Origin: Candidatus Altimarinota bacterium
GTDB lineage: Bacteria > Patescibacteriota > Gracilibacteria > UBA4473
DNA length: 64,000 bases
Assembly: GCA_021734395.1 (NCBI GenBank)
Contig: JAIPJB010000005.1
Coordinates: forward strand, 1-64,000
Direction of reading: 5' to 3'
Shown: piece by piece, positions 16,325 through 25,271 of the stretch
How positions within the stretch are numbered: position 1 is the stretch's first letter
How the letters are laid out: each line of letters starts with the position of its first letter
Position numbers and translations under genes: made by a program
The notes under the pieces: generated by a model
What the model was told of the DNA's origin: nothing
Database searches by the model: none
The model's input: only the letters and a program-made list of their open reading frames with translations

Positions 16325-16351
16325 TTCGCACCTCCTGCAAGTGAGTGCCAA
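16325..16351. promoter_or_regulatory. CIRCE-like HrcA operator
   Basis: TTCGCACCT, a 9-nt spacer and GAGTGCCAA resemble the CIRCE consensus TTAGCACTC-N9-GAGTGCTAA, with 6/9 and 8/9 matches. It lies 22 nt upstream of the hrcA ATG. A TTGCAG-N17-TACAAA promoter overlaps it on the hrcA strand. Confidence 0.75.
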
Positions 16352-16396
16352 AATTCTTTCCTGCTTTTTCTTTTCCGGTTAGAATCATTTTTGGAA

Positions 16397-18562
16397 ATGC
16401 AATTTTGTGATGTTTGGATTCGGGGGGTAAAAGGTATTTTTTCGTGGCACTTTGAAAAAGACCAGAAGATCTCTATTGGTTCTCGAGTTGTTGTTCGATT
16501 TCGGGGAAAAAAAAGAGTCGGAATCGTTGTGTCTGTTACTGAAAAAATACCAGATTTTCAAACTCAGCCTGTTCAGGAAATATGGGAAGAGCATTTTATT
16601 GATGAGCGATATATCCGATTGGCTCGAAATATCGCGGAGGAGAATTTTACCTCTTTTGAAAAAGTACTCGGGCTGATGATACCGGATAAATTTTTCTTTG
16701 CTCGTCATCCGGAAAAACGAGATATTTTTTATTTATTACAAAGTTTGAACTCTTCAGAGTTCGAGCTTAAAGGCGAGAAACAAAGACTGGCTGTTCAGAT
16801 TCTTCGTGAAGAAGGGGGGAAGGCGGAAGAAGCAGTTCTTCGAAAAAAGGTTTCCCGTGCAACCATCCAAAGCCTTATCAAAAAAGGATGGATTCAGGAA
16901 GAGAGTGGGAAGATAAAAAATATTTTTTCCCGTGTGCCTCGAGGAAAACCTTCTTTTCAGCTGAACTCCGCCCAAGAAAATGCAGTGGAGCAAATCCAAT
17001 CTACTGACAAGCCAACTTTGTTGTTTGGTGTGACGGGGAGTGGGAAGACTGAAGTCTATAAAAAATTGGCATCTAAAATGCTAGAACAAGACCAGAGCGC
17101 GCAGGTTTTATTTTTACTTCCTGAGATTGCGCTCACGCCACAACTTATCGATGAATTTCATTCGATTTTTGCCGATAAAATTGCTGTGTGGCATTCACAA
17201 CTTTCAGAGGGGGAAAAGATTCAGGAGTGGGCGAGAATTCAGAGCGGAGAAGCGAGAATACTCATTGGTGCTCGTTCTGCGGTTTTGATCCCTCTGCGAA
17301 ATCCAAAACTCATTATCTTGGACGAAGAGCATGAATGGACATTCAAAAATGAGTTTGCGCCGCGATTTTGGACACACGATGTCGTTCTCAAGATTGAACA
17401 AATTTTTTGTTCAAAATTGGTTTTTGGTACCGCTACTCCTCGTGTAGAAAGTTTTATCCAAGTAGAATCTGGTCATTGGCAGAGAGTGAACCTGTCTGAT
17501 CGAGTGCACCAAGTACAACTTCCGGAAATACAAATGGTTGATCTTCGAAATGAAGCCAAAAAAGGGAATTTTGGACCACTTTCGGAAATCTTAATCGAAG
17601 AATTGCATTCAATCTTTTCACAAAAAAAACAGGCGATGCTTTTTCTCAATAAACGTGGATTTTCAGGGGCTACACTGTGTCGGGTTTGTGGTCATCGATT
17701 TGAATGTCCTCATTGTTCTCATTGTATGAAGATGCATCAGCGAGCCGGAAATCAAAAGTTTCTCTGTCATGTATGCGGACATATGGAAAGATTTCCCCTC
17801 TCTTGTCCGGAATGCGGGTCGGATCATTTTGTTTTTCGCGGATGGGGAACGCAGATGGTAGAAGAAATTCTCCGAGAAAAATTTCCCGACATTCGTCTTT
17901 TTCGGGCTGATTCTGATTCGGTATCGGGAAAGAATGATTTTGAGAAGTTGATGGATCGTTTTCATGAGGGAGAAGCAGATGTGCTTTTGGGAACGCAGAT
18001 GATTGCGAAAGGATTGGACTTTGAGAATGTACAGCTCGTGGGTGTTATTCTGGCGGATGTAGGACTCAATCTTCCTGATTTTCGATCGGAAGAACGGGTT
18101 TTTCAGATTTTGACCCAGGTGGCCGGTCGAGCAGGGCGTCGTAAAAAAAGAGGGCGCATTGTTATTCAGACATTCCGACCAGAGGAAAAAGTGTTTGATT
18201 TTGTACGTTCCCATGATAGCCAGGGGTTTTTGGAATGGCAGCAGGAAATTCGACGGAAAATATCTCTGCCTCCTTTTTCGGCACTAGGGAAACTCACTAT
18301 TTCCCACACCCAAAAGGAAACCGCTTTTGAAGAAGCAAAAAAAATATATCACTCTCTTCACCAAAAATTGCAACAAACAGAAAAATATTCTTCCTGGCAT
18401 TGTCATTTTGCGCCGGCTTTTTTTCCTCGAACGCACGGGAAATACCATTTTCATGTTTTTCTGAAGACGCCCGATACGGGATCACTCGTGCAATTCCTTC
18501 GTGATCATTCTTCTCTTGTGGGAGCAGCCACCATTGATATTAATCCTTCCAGCCTTCTTTAG
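16397..18562 (+). CDS. priA: Primosomal protein N' (PriA helicase)
   Basis: PriA is a 3'-5' DNA helicase that restarts stalled replication forks. The 721-aa protein starts MQFCDVWIRGVKGIFSWHF (the DNA-binding domain). The helicase core follows with Walker A FGVTGSGKTEVYKK (about residue 215), the DEEH box LDEEHEWTFKNE and GTATPRVES. The zinc-binding insert has CRVCGHRFECPHCSHC and later CHVCGH and CPECGS cysteines. The C-terminal motifs include GTQMIAKGLDFENV and QVAGRAGR. The start at 16397 is supported by a TAGAAT box 12 nt upstream. It is divergent from hrcA. It ends tail-to-tail with dnaX, sharing TTAG. Confidence 0.95.
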   Translation: MQFCDVWIRGVKGIFSWHFEKDQKISIGSRVVVRFRGKKRVGIVVSVTEKIPDFQTQPVQEIWEEHFIDERYIRLARNIAEENFTSFEKVLGLMIPDKFFFARHPEKRDIFYLLQSLNSSEFELKGEKQRLAVQILREEGGKAEEAVLRKKVSRATIQSLIKKGWIQEESGKIKNIFSRVPRGKPSFQLNSAQENAVEQIQSTDKPTLLFGVTGSGKTEVYKKLASKMLEQDQSAQVLFLLPEIALTPQLIDEFHSIFADKIAVWHSQLSEGEKIQEWARIQSGEARILIGARSAVLIPLRNPKLIILDEEHEWTFKNEFAPRFWTHDVVLKIEQIFCSKLVFGTATPRVESFIQVESGHWQRVNLSDRVHQVQLPEIQMVDLRNEAKKGNFGPLSEILIEELHSIFSQKKQAMLFLNKRGFSGATLCRVCGHRFECPHCSHCMKMHQRAGNQKFLCHVCGHMERFPLSCPECGSDHFVFRGWGTQMVEEILREKFPDIRLFRADSDSVSGKNDFEKLMDRFHEGEADVLLGTQMIAKGLDFENVQLVGVILADVGLNLPDFRSEERVFQILTQVAGRAGRRKKRGRIVIQTFRPEEKVFDFVRSHDSQGFLEWQQEIRRKISLPPFSALGKLTISHTQKETAFEEAKKIYHSLHQKLQQTEKYSSWHCHFAPAFFPRTHGKYHFHVFLKTPDTGSLVQFLRDHSSLVGAATIDINPSSLL

Positions 18563-20124
18563 AAATCGAGAAAATCATCCACTGTGGCATATTCGGATGC
18601 TTTTTGTTCTGATGGTTGTTTCTTGGCAATAGAAAACTCAACCAGGCATTTTTGTTGGAAGAGTTCTCGCAAGGAATTTTGTATTGGGATCCGCACATTT
18701 TCTTTTTGAAGTTTTTCTAAATGAAAATGACTGTCAGTCTGAAAAAGAATTTTGTCTTCTTGAAGCAGGGGCTTTGTCGTCAGAAATGATTTTTTTGCAA
18801 AGCTGGGGATACCTGCTTTTTGAGCGATATCGATCATTTTTTCTAGAACAACCTGTTCGGAGAAATCAAAGACCTTTGCTTCAGATTTTGTTTCGGCAAC
18901 AGAAACAATTTCATCTTCTCCCTCCAAAAGCTCATCAGAAGAAGGTTGTTTTATCTTTTGTTGCGTTCTTTTTTCATTTCTTTCTTCTGATTCAAACAGA
19001 AACTCAGAATCATTTTTTTCTGATTTGGAGGAGGGTTCTGTATTTTGCACGGGTTCGGTTTTTTGGGGGATGGATTGAGGGGGGGCACTGAATGCCTTTT
19101 TTATTTCTGCTCCTTGACACAGCCGAAGTGCGGCGATTTCGAGAGGAAGTTCTATGATTGGTGATGTTTTGAGCTGAGAAAGTGCCTTTTCTATATTTTC
19201 TATTGCCGGAATAATATCCGCAATGATTTCGGGACGGGTAAGATTTTGGTGGAGATTGTTTCGGAGAAATCCCAGAAAATCATGACCAAATGTTCGGAAA
19301 TCACGACCTGATTGTCCGATCTCTTGAAGAAGAGAGAGAGCCGTTTCGGAATTTTTTTCTTGAAGAGCATTCCAAAAATTTTCGAGTGTTTCAAGCGAAG
19401 AAATTCCCAAAGAATTCCGTACATTTTCAGCGGTAATTTTTCCTTCTGTTTCAGAGGCAATTTGTTCCAGCAAAGAAATCGCGTCTCGTAATCCTCCTTC
19501 TGCTTTTCGGGCAATAAGCTGCAGAGCTTCTGATTCCGCACGAAATTTTTCTTCGTCGCATATGGCTTGAAGTCGTTCACTCAGTTGATCCAGAGAAAAA
19601 CGATGAAAAATAAATGTCTGACACCGAGAAACAATCGTTTCGGGGAGTTTGTGCATTTCTGTCGTTGCCAGGATAAAAAAGGCGTGTTCGGGGGGTTCTT
19701 CAAGTGTTTTGAGAAGGGCATTAAAAGCTTCTTTGGTGAGCATGTGGACTTCATCGATAATATATACTTTTCGCAGAGCACGATTAGGAGAAAATTTTAT
19801 TTTTTCCCGAAGTTCGCGAATTTCATCAATGCCTCGATTGGAAGCAGCATCAATTTCTATGACATCTATGAGATTTCCTTTGGAAATATCCTGACAGAAA
19901 GAACATTTTCCACAGGGATTCCCATCCACAGCTTCAGAACAGTTGAGCCCTTTGGCCAGAATTCGTGCGGTCGATGTTTTTCCTGTTCCGCGACTCCCTG
20001 AAAACAGATATGCATGAGAAGGATTGCTGTTTTTGAGTGCATTGCGCAGTGTTTGAGTGACCGATTTTTGACCGACCACATCGGTGAATGTTTGAGGACG
20101 GTATTTTAAAAAGAGAGCCGACAT
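18559..20124 (-). CDS. dnaX: DNA polymerase III subunit gamma/tau
   Basis: DnaX is the clamp-loader ATPase of the replisome. The 521-aa protein begins MSALFLKYRPQTFTDVVGQ. It has Walker A FSGSRGTGKTSTARILAKG (about residues 41-59), a four-cysteine zinc module (NCSEAVDGNPCGKCSFC), Walker B YIIDEVHMLT and the SRC motif VSRCQTFIF. The linker after residue 350 is long, charged and low in complexity. The C-terminal domain (about residues 420-521) probably contacts the polymerase. The usual downstream partners recR and ybaB are not adjacent. Confidence 0.95.
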   Translation of the reverse strand: MSALFLKYRPQTFTDVVGQKSVTQTLRNALKNSNPSHAYLFSGSRGTGKTSTARILAKGLNCSEAVDGNPCGKCSFCQDISKGNLIDVIEIDAASNRGIDEIRELREKIKFSPNRALRKVYIIDEVHMLTKEAFNALLKTLEEPPEHAFFILATTEMHKLPETIVSRCQTFIFHRFSLDQLSERLQAICDEEKFRAESEALQLIARKAEGGLRDAISLLEQIASETEGKITAENVRNSLGISSLETLENFWNALQEKNSETALSLLQEIGQSGRDFRTFGHDFLGFLRNNLHQNLTRPEIIADIIPAIENIEKALSQLKTSPIIELPLEIAALRLCQGAEIKKAFSAPPQSIPQKTEPVQNTEPSSKSEKNDSEFLFESEERNEKRTQQKIKQPSSDELLEGEDEIVSVAETKSEAKVFDFSEQVVLEKMIDIAQKAGIPSFAKKSFLTTKPLLQEDKILFQTDSHFHLEKLQKENVRIPIQNSLRELFQQKCLVEFSIAKKQPSEQKASEYATVDDFLDF

Positions 20125-20194
20125 GGGATAATTTTCAATGATAAAATATCAGAGGGTTTTGTTTTTGTGTGGGACGGTTGAGAGTTTAGGGGTT

Positions 20195-21259
20195 TCAACG
20201 GATTTGTAAAATATTTTGAACGATCTCTTTTGAGGCATTATGAATATTTTTTTCTTTTAATTTTTTTTGCATTGTTTCGTCATGAAATGCTTCTTGAATG
20301 GCTTTGGGCAGAAGTGATTTTGTCTGAGAATTTTGCTCCAAAATATGGCAGAGATTCCTATCGGAAAAATATTTCGCATTGTGGTACTGATGATTGCGCG
20401 CTACCGAAGGCAGGGGGATGATAATACTCGGACGCTGAGCGGCAATAATTTCGAAAAGCGAATTGGCTCCTCCCCGAGCGATAATGAGATCTGAAACAAG
20501 GATGAGTTGAGCAATGTCATTGGCTGAAACGAACTCTTTTTGGTGAAAATAGCGGTGATGAAAATCGATTTGCTTCTTGTGTCCCGCAATCAGTGTGATT
20601 TCATATGTTTGAAGGAGAGAGGGGAGATTCTCTCGAAGAACATCATTTAAAAACTGAGCTCCCTGTGATCCCCCGAAGACCAGTATTTTTTTTCTGCTCT
20701 GGGATTGCCTTGTCGCTCCCTTCGTCGAGAGGGGAGTGGGAAAATTTTCGACTTTGGGCTTTTGATGTTCTATTTGAGGAGAGTAAAAAAGTGGCAGAGG
20801 ATGTTCGCCGAAATTTGAAAAAGATAAGTCAGCCCATCGTTTCGCGAGTTTTGTCAGCATGCCAGCAGAAATATCTGATTCGTGAGCGATGATTTTTCCA
20901 GGAAGTCGCATGAGTAATTTTGCTGCTACCAAAAAGGGGAATCCCACAAACCCTCCTTTAAAAAAAATGATATCGGGATTTATTTTTCGCAGCCATCTTC
21001 GAGCTTTCCAGCAAGCGGCAACAATCCGAAATATATCGACAAAATTATGCAGCGAAAAATAACGTCGTATTTTTCCGGTTTGAAAAAAATGCGTGTTGAT
21101 ATCTGAAAAATTTTCCTGAACGATTTTTTTATCGAGTTTTTGATCGGCTACCACTAATTCGACATCGATATTTTGCTTTTTAAATTCGTCAGCAAGGTTG
21201 CGAAGCGGAAAAATATGTCCCCCCGTCCCCCCACCGATAAGAAGTACTTTTTTTGTCAT
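20195..21259 (-). CDS. murG: UDP-GlcNAc:lipid I transferase MurG
   Basis: MurG adds GlcNAc to lipid I to make lipid II at the inner membrane face. The 354-aa protein has the glycine loop GGGTGGHIFPLRNLA at residues 9-23, GGFVGFPFLVAAKL, AHESDISAGMLTKLA, then VFGGSQGAQFLND and ARGGANSLFEIIA. The segment where relatives carry a GNPxR motif instead reads ENFPTPLSTKGATRQSQ, encoded by a palindromic repeat at 20711-20740. It follows ftsW by 6 nt in one operon, so it acts in the lipid II pathway beside the flippase/polymerase family protein. Confidence 0.93.
   Translation of the reverse strand: MTKKVLLIGGGTGGHIFPLRNLADEFKKQNIDVELVVADQKLDKKIVQENFSDINTHFFQTGKIRRYFSLHNFVDIFRIVAACWKARRWLRKINPDIIFFKGGFVGFPFLVAAKLLMRLPGKIIAHESDISAGMLTKLAKRWADLSFSNFGEHPLPLFYSPQIEHQKPKVENFPTPLSTKGATRQSQSRKKILVFGGSQGAQFLNDVLRENLPSLLQTYEITLIAGHKKQIDFHHRYFHQKEFVSANDIAQLILVSDLIIARGGANSLFEIIAAQRPSIIIPLPSVARNHQYHNAKYFSDRNLCHILEQNSQTKSLLPKAIQEAFHDETMQKKLKEKNIHNASKEIVQNILQIR
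20711..20740. repeat. Palindromic repeat inside murG
   Basis: CTCCC-TTCGTCGAGAG-GGGAG is an inverted repeat with a long loop. It encodes (on the minus strand) TPLSTKGATRQ. It resembles the CCCTC/GAGGG elements of truB and murB in style but not in detail. Confidence 0.45.
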
Positions 21260-21265
21260 GACAAA

Positions 21266-22375
21266 TTAATGATAGTAGTGGCGTTTTTTTTGCTGGTGGG
21301 ATTGACCGGATATCTGGAGCAAAATGCCGACCGAAGCAAGGATTAAAAGCATTGAACTTCCTCCATAAGAAATAAGAGGAAGTGTAATTCCTGTATTAGG
21401 AAGAAGTGCTAAATTAACCGCAATATTAATGAATGCCTGACCGACAATCCAGGTGGTAATACCAACGGCCAAGAGCTTCGAAAAATGATCCTGTGCGTTT
21501 TTGGCAATCTGATAACCACGATAGCCAATATAAAAATAAGCACCGATCAAAATAAGAATTCTGAGAAAGCCCATTTCTTCAGCGATGGCTGCAAAAATCG
21601 TGTCGGATTGAACTTCTGGAAGATAGTCGAATTTCTGAATAGAATTTTGAAATCCTCGTCCAAAAATTCCTCCCGAGCCGATGGCGATCAAAGCTTGCTT
21701 GACTTGAAACCCTGTGTTGAGGGGATCCAGACTAGGATCAAGGAATACTTTGACCCGATGTAAGATGTAGGGAGTCGTAAGGGTAATGATGCCAAATCCT
21801 GCAAAAAATATTCCCATTCCACCAAAAAAGTGTTTGAGATTGGCTCCTGCCGAGAAATAAACAGCGGCAGAAATCAGAATTAAAACCAACAGAGAACCAA
21901 AATCCGGCTGAGCGACGATCAGAATAGCCGGAATAGACATCACAACCACAAAGGGAACAAACCCTCCTTCTAGTGTGGAAGGATTCGATTTTCCGCTAGC
22001 AAAAAGTGCCGAAAGAAAAATAATGACAGTGAGCTTTATCAGTTCTACCGGTTGGAAAGAAAAAGGACCAATTGGCAGCCATGATCGAGCTGCCGTTCCG
22101 TAACTTTCCCCGATAGTAAGCGTCAAAATCAAAAGGATCAGCGAGATAAGAAAAAGAAGAACAGAGAGTTTTTTGAGTTTTTCAATAGGAAATTTAAAGG
22201 CGACAAGAAAGATGGGAATACCAATGAGAACATGCCAGAAGTGTCGCCAGAAATAAAAGTCGTTTTGTCCTGTAACTTCAAAACTTCCCGCAATAGATAT
22301 GGAGCTCATCATAATGAGCCCGAAAATGGTGAGTCCTGCAACAGTAAAGAAAAGTCCTTTATCAATGTTTTGCAT
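21266..22375 (-). CDS. ftsW: FtsW/RodA/SpoVE family cell-cycle protein
   Basis: This polytopic membrane protein is a SEDS-family peptidoglycan polymerase acting in septation (FtsW) or elongation (RodA). The 369-aa length and about ten hydrophobic segments fit. The diagnostic periplasmic stretch includes NTGFQVKQALIAIGSGGIFG, LPEVQSDTIFAAIAEEMGF and a C-terminal GITLPLISYGGSS. Clustering with murG favours FtsW over RodA. The ATG at 22375 is divergent from a small gene at 22468 with its own promoter. Confidence 0.92.
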   Translation of the reverse strand: MQNIDKGLFFTVAGLTIFGLIMMSSISIAGSFEVTGQNDFYFWRHFWHVLIGIPIFLVAFKFPIEKLKKLSVLLFLISLILLILTLTIGESYGTAARSWLPIGPFSFQPVELIKLTVIIFLSALFASGKSNPSTLEGGFVPFVVVMSIPAILIVAQPDFGSLLVLILISAAVYFSAGANLKHFFGGMGIFFAGFGIITLTTPYILHRVKVFLDPSLDPLNTGFQVKQALIAIGSGGIFGRGFQNSIQKFDYLPEVQSDTIFAAIAEEMGFLRILILIGAYFYIGYRGYQIAKNAQDHFSKLLAVGITTWIVGQAFINIAVNLALLPNTGITLPLISYGGSSMLLILASVGILLQISGQSHQQKKRHYYH

Positions 22376-22414
22376 ATGGAGGAATTATAGGTTTTGAAAA
22401 TGGTTTGGAAAGTG

Positions 22415-22442
22415 TTGACAATTTATTTTTTATTTATATATT
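22415..22442 (+). promoter_or_regulatory. Promoter of the 83-aa protein gene
   Basis: TTGACA, a 16-bp spacer and TATATT lie upstream of the ATG at 22468. A second TATAAT at 22452-22457 is closer to the start, but has no good -35 partner. Confidence 0.55.
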
Positions 22443-22467
22443 CATACTTGCTATAATTTATTTTTCC

Positions 22468-22719
22468 ATGAGTGAAACTAAAAAATTGAATATTCCAAAT
22501 GTAGAAGAATACCTTTCCTCTGACAATATTGATGATGTTCGGAAGGGGCTCCTTTCTGCTGCAGATATGGGATCGACAGAATATTTGCCAGCGATAGAAA
22601 GAATACTCAAAAATGAGAATTTATCTGCCGTTCACAAAGAGGCAGAAGAAGTCAAAACCTATCTGGAACAAGTAAAAAACAATGTGGAGAATGTTATAAA
22701 CAGTAGTACAGCTGTTTAA
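22468..22719 (+). CDS. Small helical hypothetical protein, 83 aa
   Basis: No family is recognised with confidence. The sequence MSETKKLNIPNVEEYLSSDN, then DDVRKGLLSAADMGSTEYLP and AIERILKNENLSAVHKEAEE suggests paired helices similar to a single HEAT-like repeat. It is probably cytoplasmic. The start at 22468 was chosen because the longer frame begins at the promoter. Its stop overlaps that of the convergent purD gene in the four bases TTAA. Confidence 0.55.
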   Translation: MSETKKLNIPNVEEYLSSDNIDDVRKGLLSAADMGSTEYLPAIERILKNENLSAVHKEAEEVKTYLEQVKNNVENVINSSTAV

Positions 22720-24044
22720 TTGCTCCGAATCTGAACCATATGCGCTATTCTTTGTTGAATAAGCGGAGCTGTACCGATATCTTTGCGGTAAAAAAGTGGT
22801 CCGGAGAATTTTTGGATTTCAGATTCGCAATTTCTGTTTGCTTCTTCTAAGTTTGTACCGAGACCTACGACGCCGATTGCACGAGATCCTTTGAGTATCA
22901 GCTGACCAGATTCTTCTGCGACAGAAGCAAAAAATATTCGCGCGTTTGGATTCTCACTTCTCAAAGGACCAGTGACAGGTTTTTCTTTGACTGGATTTGT
23001 CGGATATCCTTCGGGACAGAGATATTTTACAACCGTTGCTTGAGGTTCAAATTCAAGAGCTCCTATCTCAGAGAGTTTTCCCTGGATCGCTTTCTGGCAC
23101 ACATCGACGAAATCCGTTTTGAGAATCGGTAAAATGTTGAGTGCTTCGGGATCACCAAAGCGTGCGTTGTATTCGATGAGTTTGACTCCTTTTCGCGTTA
23201 CCATAAAGCCACCGTACATGACGCCAACATATTTTTCTCCCAATTCCTGCTCGAGAGCTTTCATGACTTGGACGGTAATCTGATGGGCTTGTTGTTTTTC
23301 TTTTTCACTCAGAAAAGGCAGTGAATGATGTTCATCGCTGACGCATCCCATGCCGCCAGTATTGGGACCAGTATCATTTTCAAATGCGCGTTTATGATCC
23401 TGGATAGCAGGCGTATCGAGAACGGTTTCTCCGTCCACAAGAGAGATCAGGGAAAATTCTTCGCCGACGAGTTTTTCTTCGAGGACAACCCGTCCAAATT
23501 TTCCGATTGATTGACGAGCAAAGCTTTCTGCTTGTTCGAATTCGCTGAAATGATCACCAGCAACTAGTACGCCTTTGCCACCGATGAGTCCATCGGCTTT
23601 GACGACGATTTGTCCTTTATGACTATCAAAAAATTTCTTTCGTTCTTCACTTTCTTTTGTTTCGAATACTTCGAAATCAGGTGATGCATCAATATAGTAT
23701 TTTTTTAATAGATTGCGCGTAAAAGATTTTGAACTTTCTAGTTGCGCGCCAGCTTTACTGGGAGCGAAGCAGGGGATACCTATTTTTTTGAGTTCATCGG
23801 TGACACCTGTTGCCAGAGGGTTTTCTGGACCGATGACGGCAAAGTCCGGCTGTATTATTTTGGCAAAAGTCGTGACCTGCACTGGATTACAAATATCACC
23901 AATTTTTATTTCTCGAACAAGTGGTGCTATCCCGGGATTTATTGCGGTCGCAAAGTTAAAAATATCCGGTTTTTGTGCAGATCGCGCTAAAGCATCACAC
24001 AAAGCGTGTTCTCGACCACCATTCCCGAGAAGCAGAATTTTCAT
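22716..24044 (-). CDS. purD: Phosphoribosylamine-glycine ligase
   Basis: PurD joins phosphoribosylamine and glycine with ATP, the second step of purine synthesis. The 442-aa protein begins MKILLLGNGGREHALC (the N-terminal domain). It carries the ATP-grasp segments VVKADGLIGGKGVLVAGD, EEFSLISLVDG, TGGMGCVSDEH and YNARFGDPEALNILPILK. No other purine gene is in the window. The ATG follows the pilC stop with no gap, which places purD last in the pilus operon. Confidence 0.94.
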   Translation of the reverse strand: MKILLLGNGGREHALCDALARSAQKPDIFNFATAINPGIAPLVREIKIGDICNPVQVTTFAKIIQPDFAVIGPENPLATGVTDELKKIGIPCFAPSKAGAQLESSKSFTRNLLKKYYIDASPDFEVFETKESEERKKFFDSHKGQIVVKADGLIGGKGVLVAGDHFSEFEQAESFARQSIGKFGRVVLEEKLVGEEFSLISLVDGETVLDTPAIQDHKRAFENDTGPNTGGMGCVSDEHHSLPFLSEKEKQQAHQITVQVMKALEQELGEKYVGVMYGGFMVTRKGVKLIEYNARFGDPEALNILPILKTDFVDVCQKAIQGKLSEIGALEFEPQATVVKYLCPEGYPTNPVKEKPVTGPLRSENPNARIFFASVAEESGQLILKGSRAIGVVGLGTNLEEANRNCESEIQKFSGPLFYRKDIGTAPLIQQRIAHMVQIRSN

Positions 24045-25271
24045 TTATGCGCCACCACCGAGTATCTGATCATTGAGCCGCAAGATAGGCAGATAAATCG
24101 CAAGTATCATAAAGATAGCGCCGGCGGCAATCAAGGCCAAAATGATCGGCTCCATGAGTTTGGAAAGATTATCGATTTTTCGTTCGAGTTCTTCCTCATA
24201 AAAGTCAGCAATTTTGAGCATAACACCTTCTAAAGAAGCGGTTTTTTCTCCGACAGAGATCATATTGATCAGCATAGAGGGAAACAATTTTTCATGATCA
24301 GAAAGGTTTTCGGCAATAGAAATACCTTTGGAAAGATCATCGGCCGCCAAGAGTAAGCGTTCTTCATAGAGTGGATTCGAAGAAATACTGGCGGTGATTT
24401 TGAGTCCTTCAATAATGGGAACTCCTGATGAAATTAAAAATCCAAAAATACGTGTGACTCGGGAAAGAATCATTCCTTTTAAAAGTCCGGAAATAATAGG
24501 CGTATTGATGAGAATGATGCTCCATTGTCGCCTTCCCGTTCTTGATCTTTTCCATACGATAAAAAGCGTGACAGCTGCTGCTAATCCTAGTAAAAGGAAA
24601 GGCCATTGGTTGCGAACTAGGTCACTGGCGCCGATCAGGATTCTGGTTGGAAGCGGTAGATTCCCAACTTCACCAAAGAGATCGATGAGCTTGGGAACAA
24701 CAAAAATCACAATCACCACTGACAACAAAATCATAACCACAAAAACAATAATAGGATAGGTCATGACAGATTTTACTTTTTTCTGAATATTATTGAGGCG
24801 ATTGTATTGACTGACGAGTTCTTTCAGAACCTCATTCAGCTTTCCTGATTTTTCTCCCGCGCCGATAATCGAGCAAGTGGCTTCGTTAAAGATGTCACCA
24901 GTTCTCCTCATGGCATTGGAAAAACTTTCTCCGTCCTCAATGAGGAGTCGTATGTCGCGGATGGCATGCTGTAATTTTTCATTTTTTGTTTGTTTTTCCA
25001 GCATTCGAAGCGCTTCGGGAACCGATATACCGGCATGAATAATAGCTGCCAAAAGCTGAAAGAAGAGAAGCTTTTCTTGGAGTTTTATTGGCGATTGTTC
25101 AATAACCCATTCATTGATGTAGTTGTACCACCCAAAAAGACCTTTGAAGCTTTTTTTCTTTATTTCTTTTTCAGGAGTGGCTTGATCATCACTTTTAATA
25201 TCCAGAATGATTTCATCAAAATTCTTTTCGGGTTCATTCTTTGGATTTGGAGGCGGAGAAGGAGGATTCAT
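24045..25271 (-). CDS. pilC: Type IV pilus inner-membrane platform protein PilC
   Basis: PilC/GspF proteins are the membrane platform on which the pilus motor acts. The 408-aa protein has a cytoplasmic N-terminus and two T2SSF domains, about residues 65-190 and 270-395. Three membrane segments lie near residues 165-190, 215-235 and 380-400. Typical motifs are FFQLLAAIIHAGISVPEALR and FGFLISSGVPIIEGLK. The start codon directly follows the pilB stop (TAAATG), so translation is coupled. It acts with the PilB ATPase and the two PilN/PilO-like proteins upstream. Confidence 0.92.
   Translation of the reverse strand: MNPPSPPPNPKNEPEKNFDEIILDIKSDDQATPEKEIKKKSFKGLFGWYNYINEWVIEQSPIKLQEKLLFFQLLAAIIHAGISVPEALRMLEKQTKNEKLQHAIRDIRLLIEDGESFSNAMRRTGDIFNEATCSIIGAGEKSGKLNEVLKELVSQYNRLNNIQKKVKSVMTYPIIVFVVMILLSVVIVIFVVPKLIDLFGEVGNLPLPTRILIGASDLVRNQWPFLLLGLAAAVTLFIVWKRSRTGRRQWSIILINTPIISGLLKGMILSRVTRIFGFLISSGVPIIEGLKITASISSNPLYEERLLLAADDLSKGISIAENLSDHEKLFPSMLINMISVGEKTASLEGVMLKIADFYEEELERKIDNLSKLMEPIILALIAAGAIFMILAIYLPILRLNDQILGGGA

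Noticed and set aside
17394-17414. TTGAACAAA/TTTGTTCAA palindrome in priA as another TTGAACA element
   Set aside because: It is similar in ends and length, but its centre differs and PriA shows no extra residues there, so it may be chance. It is mentioned only as a possible relative.
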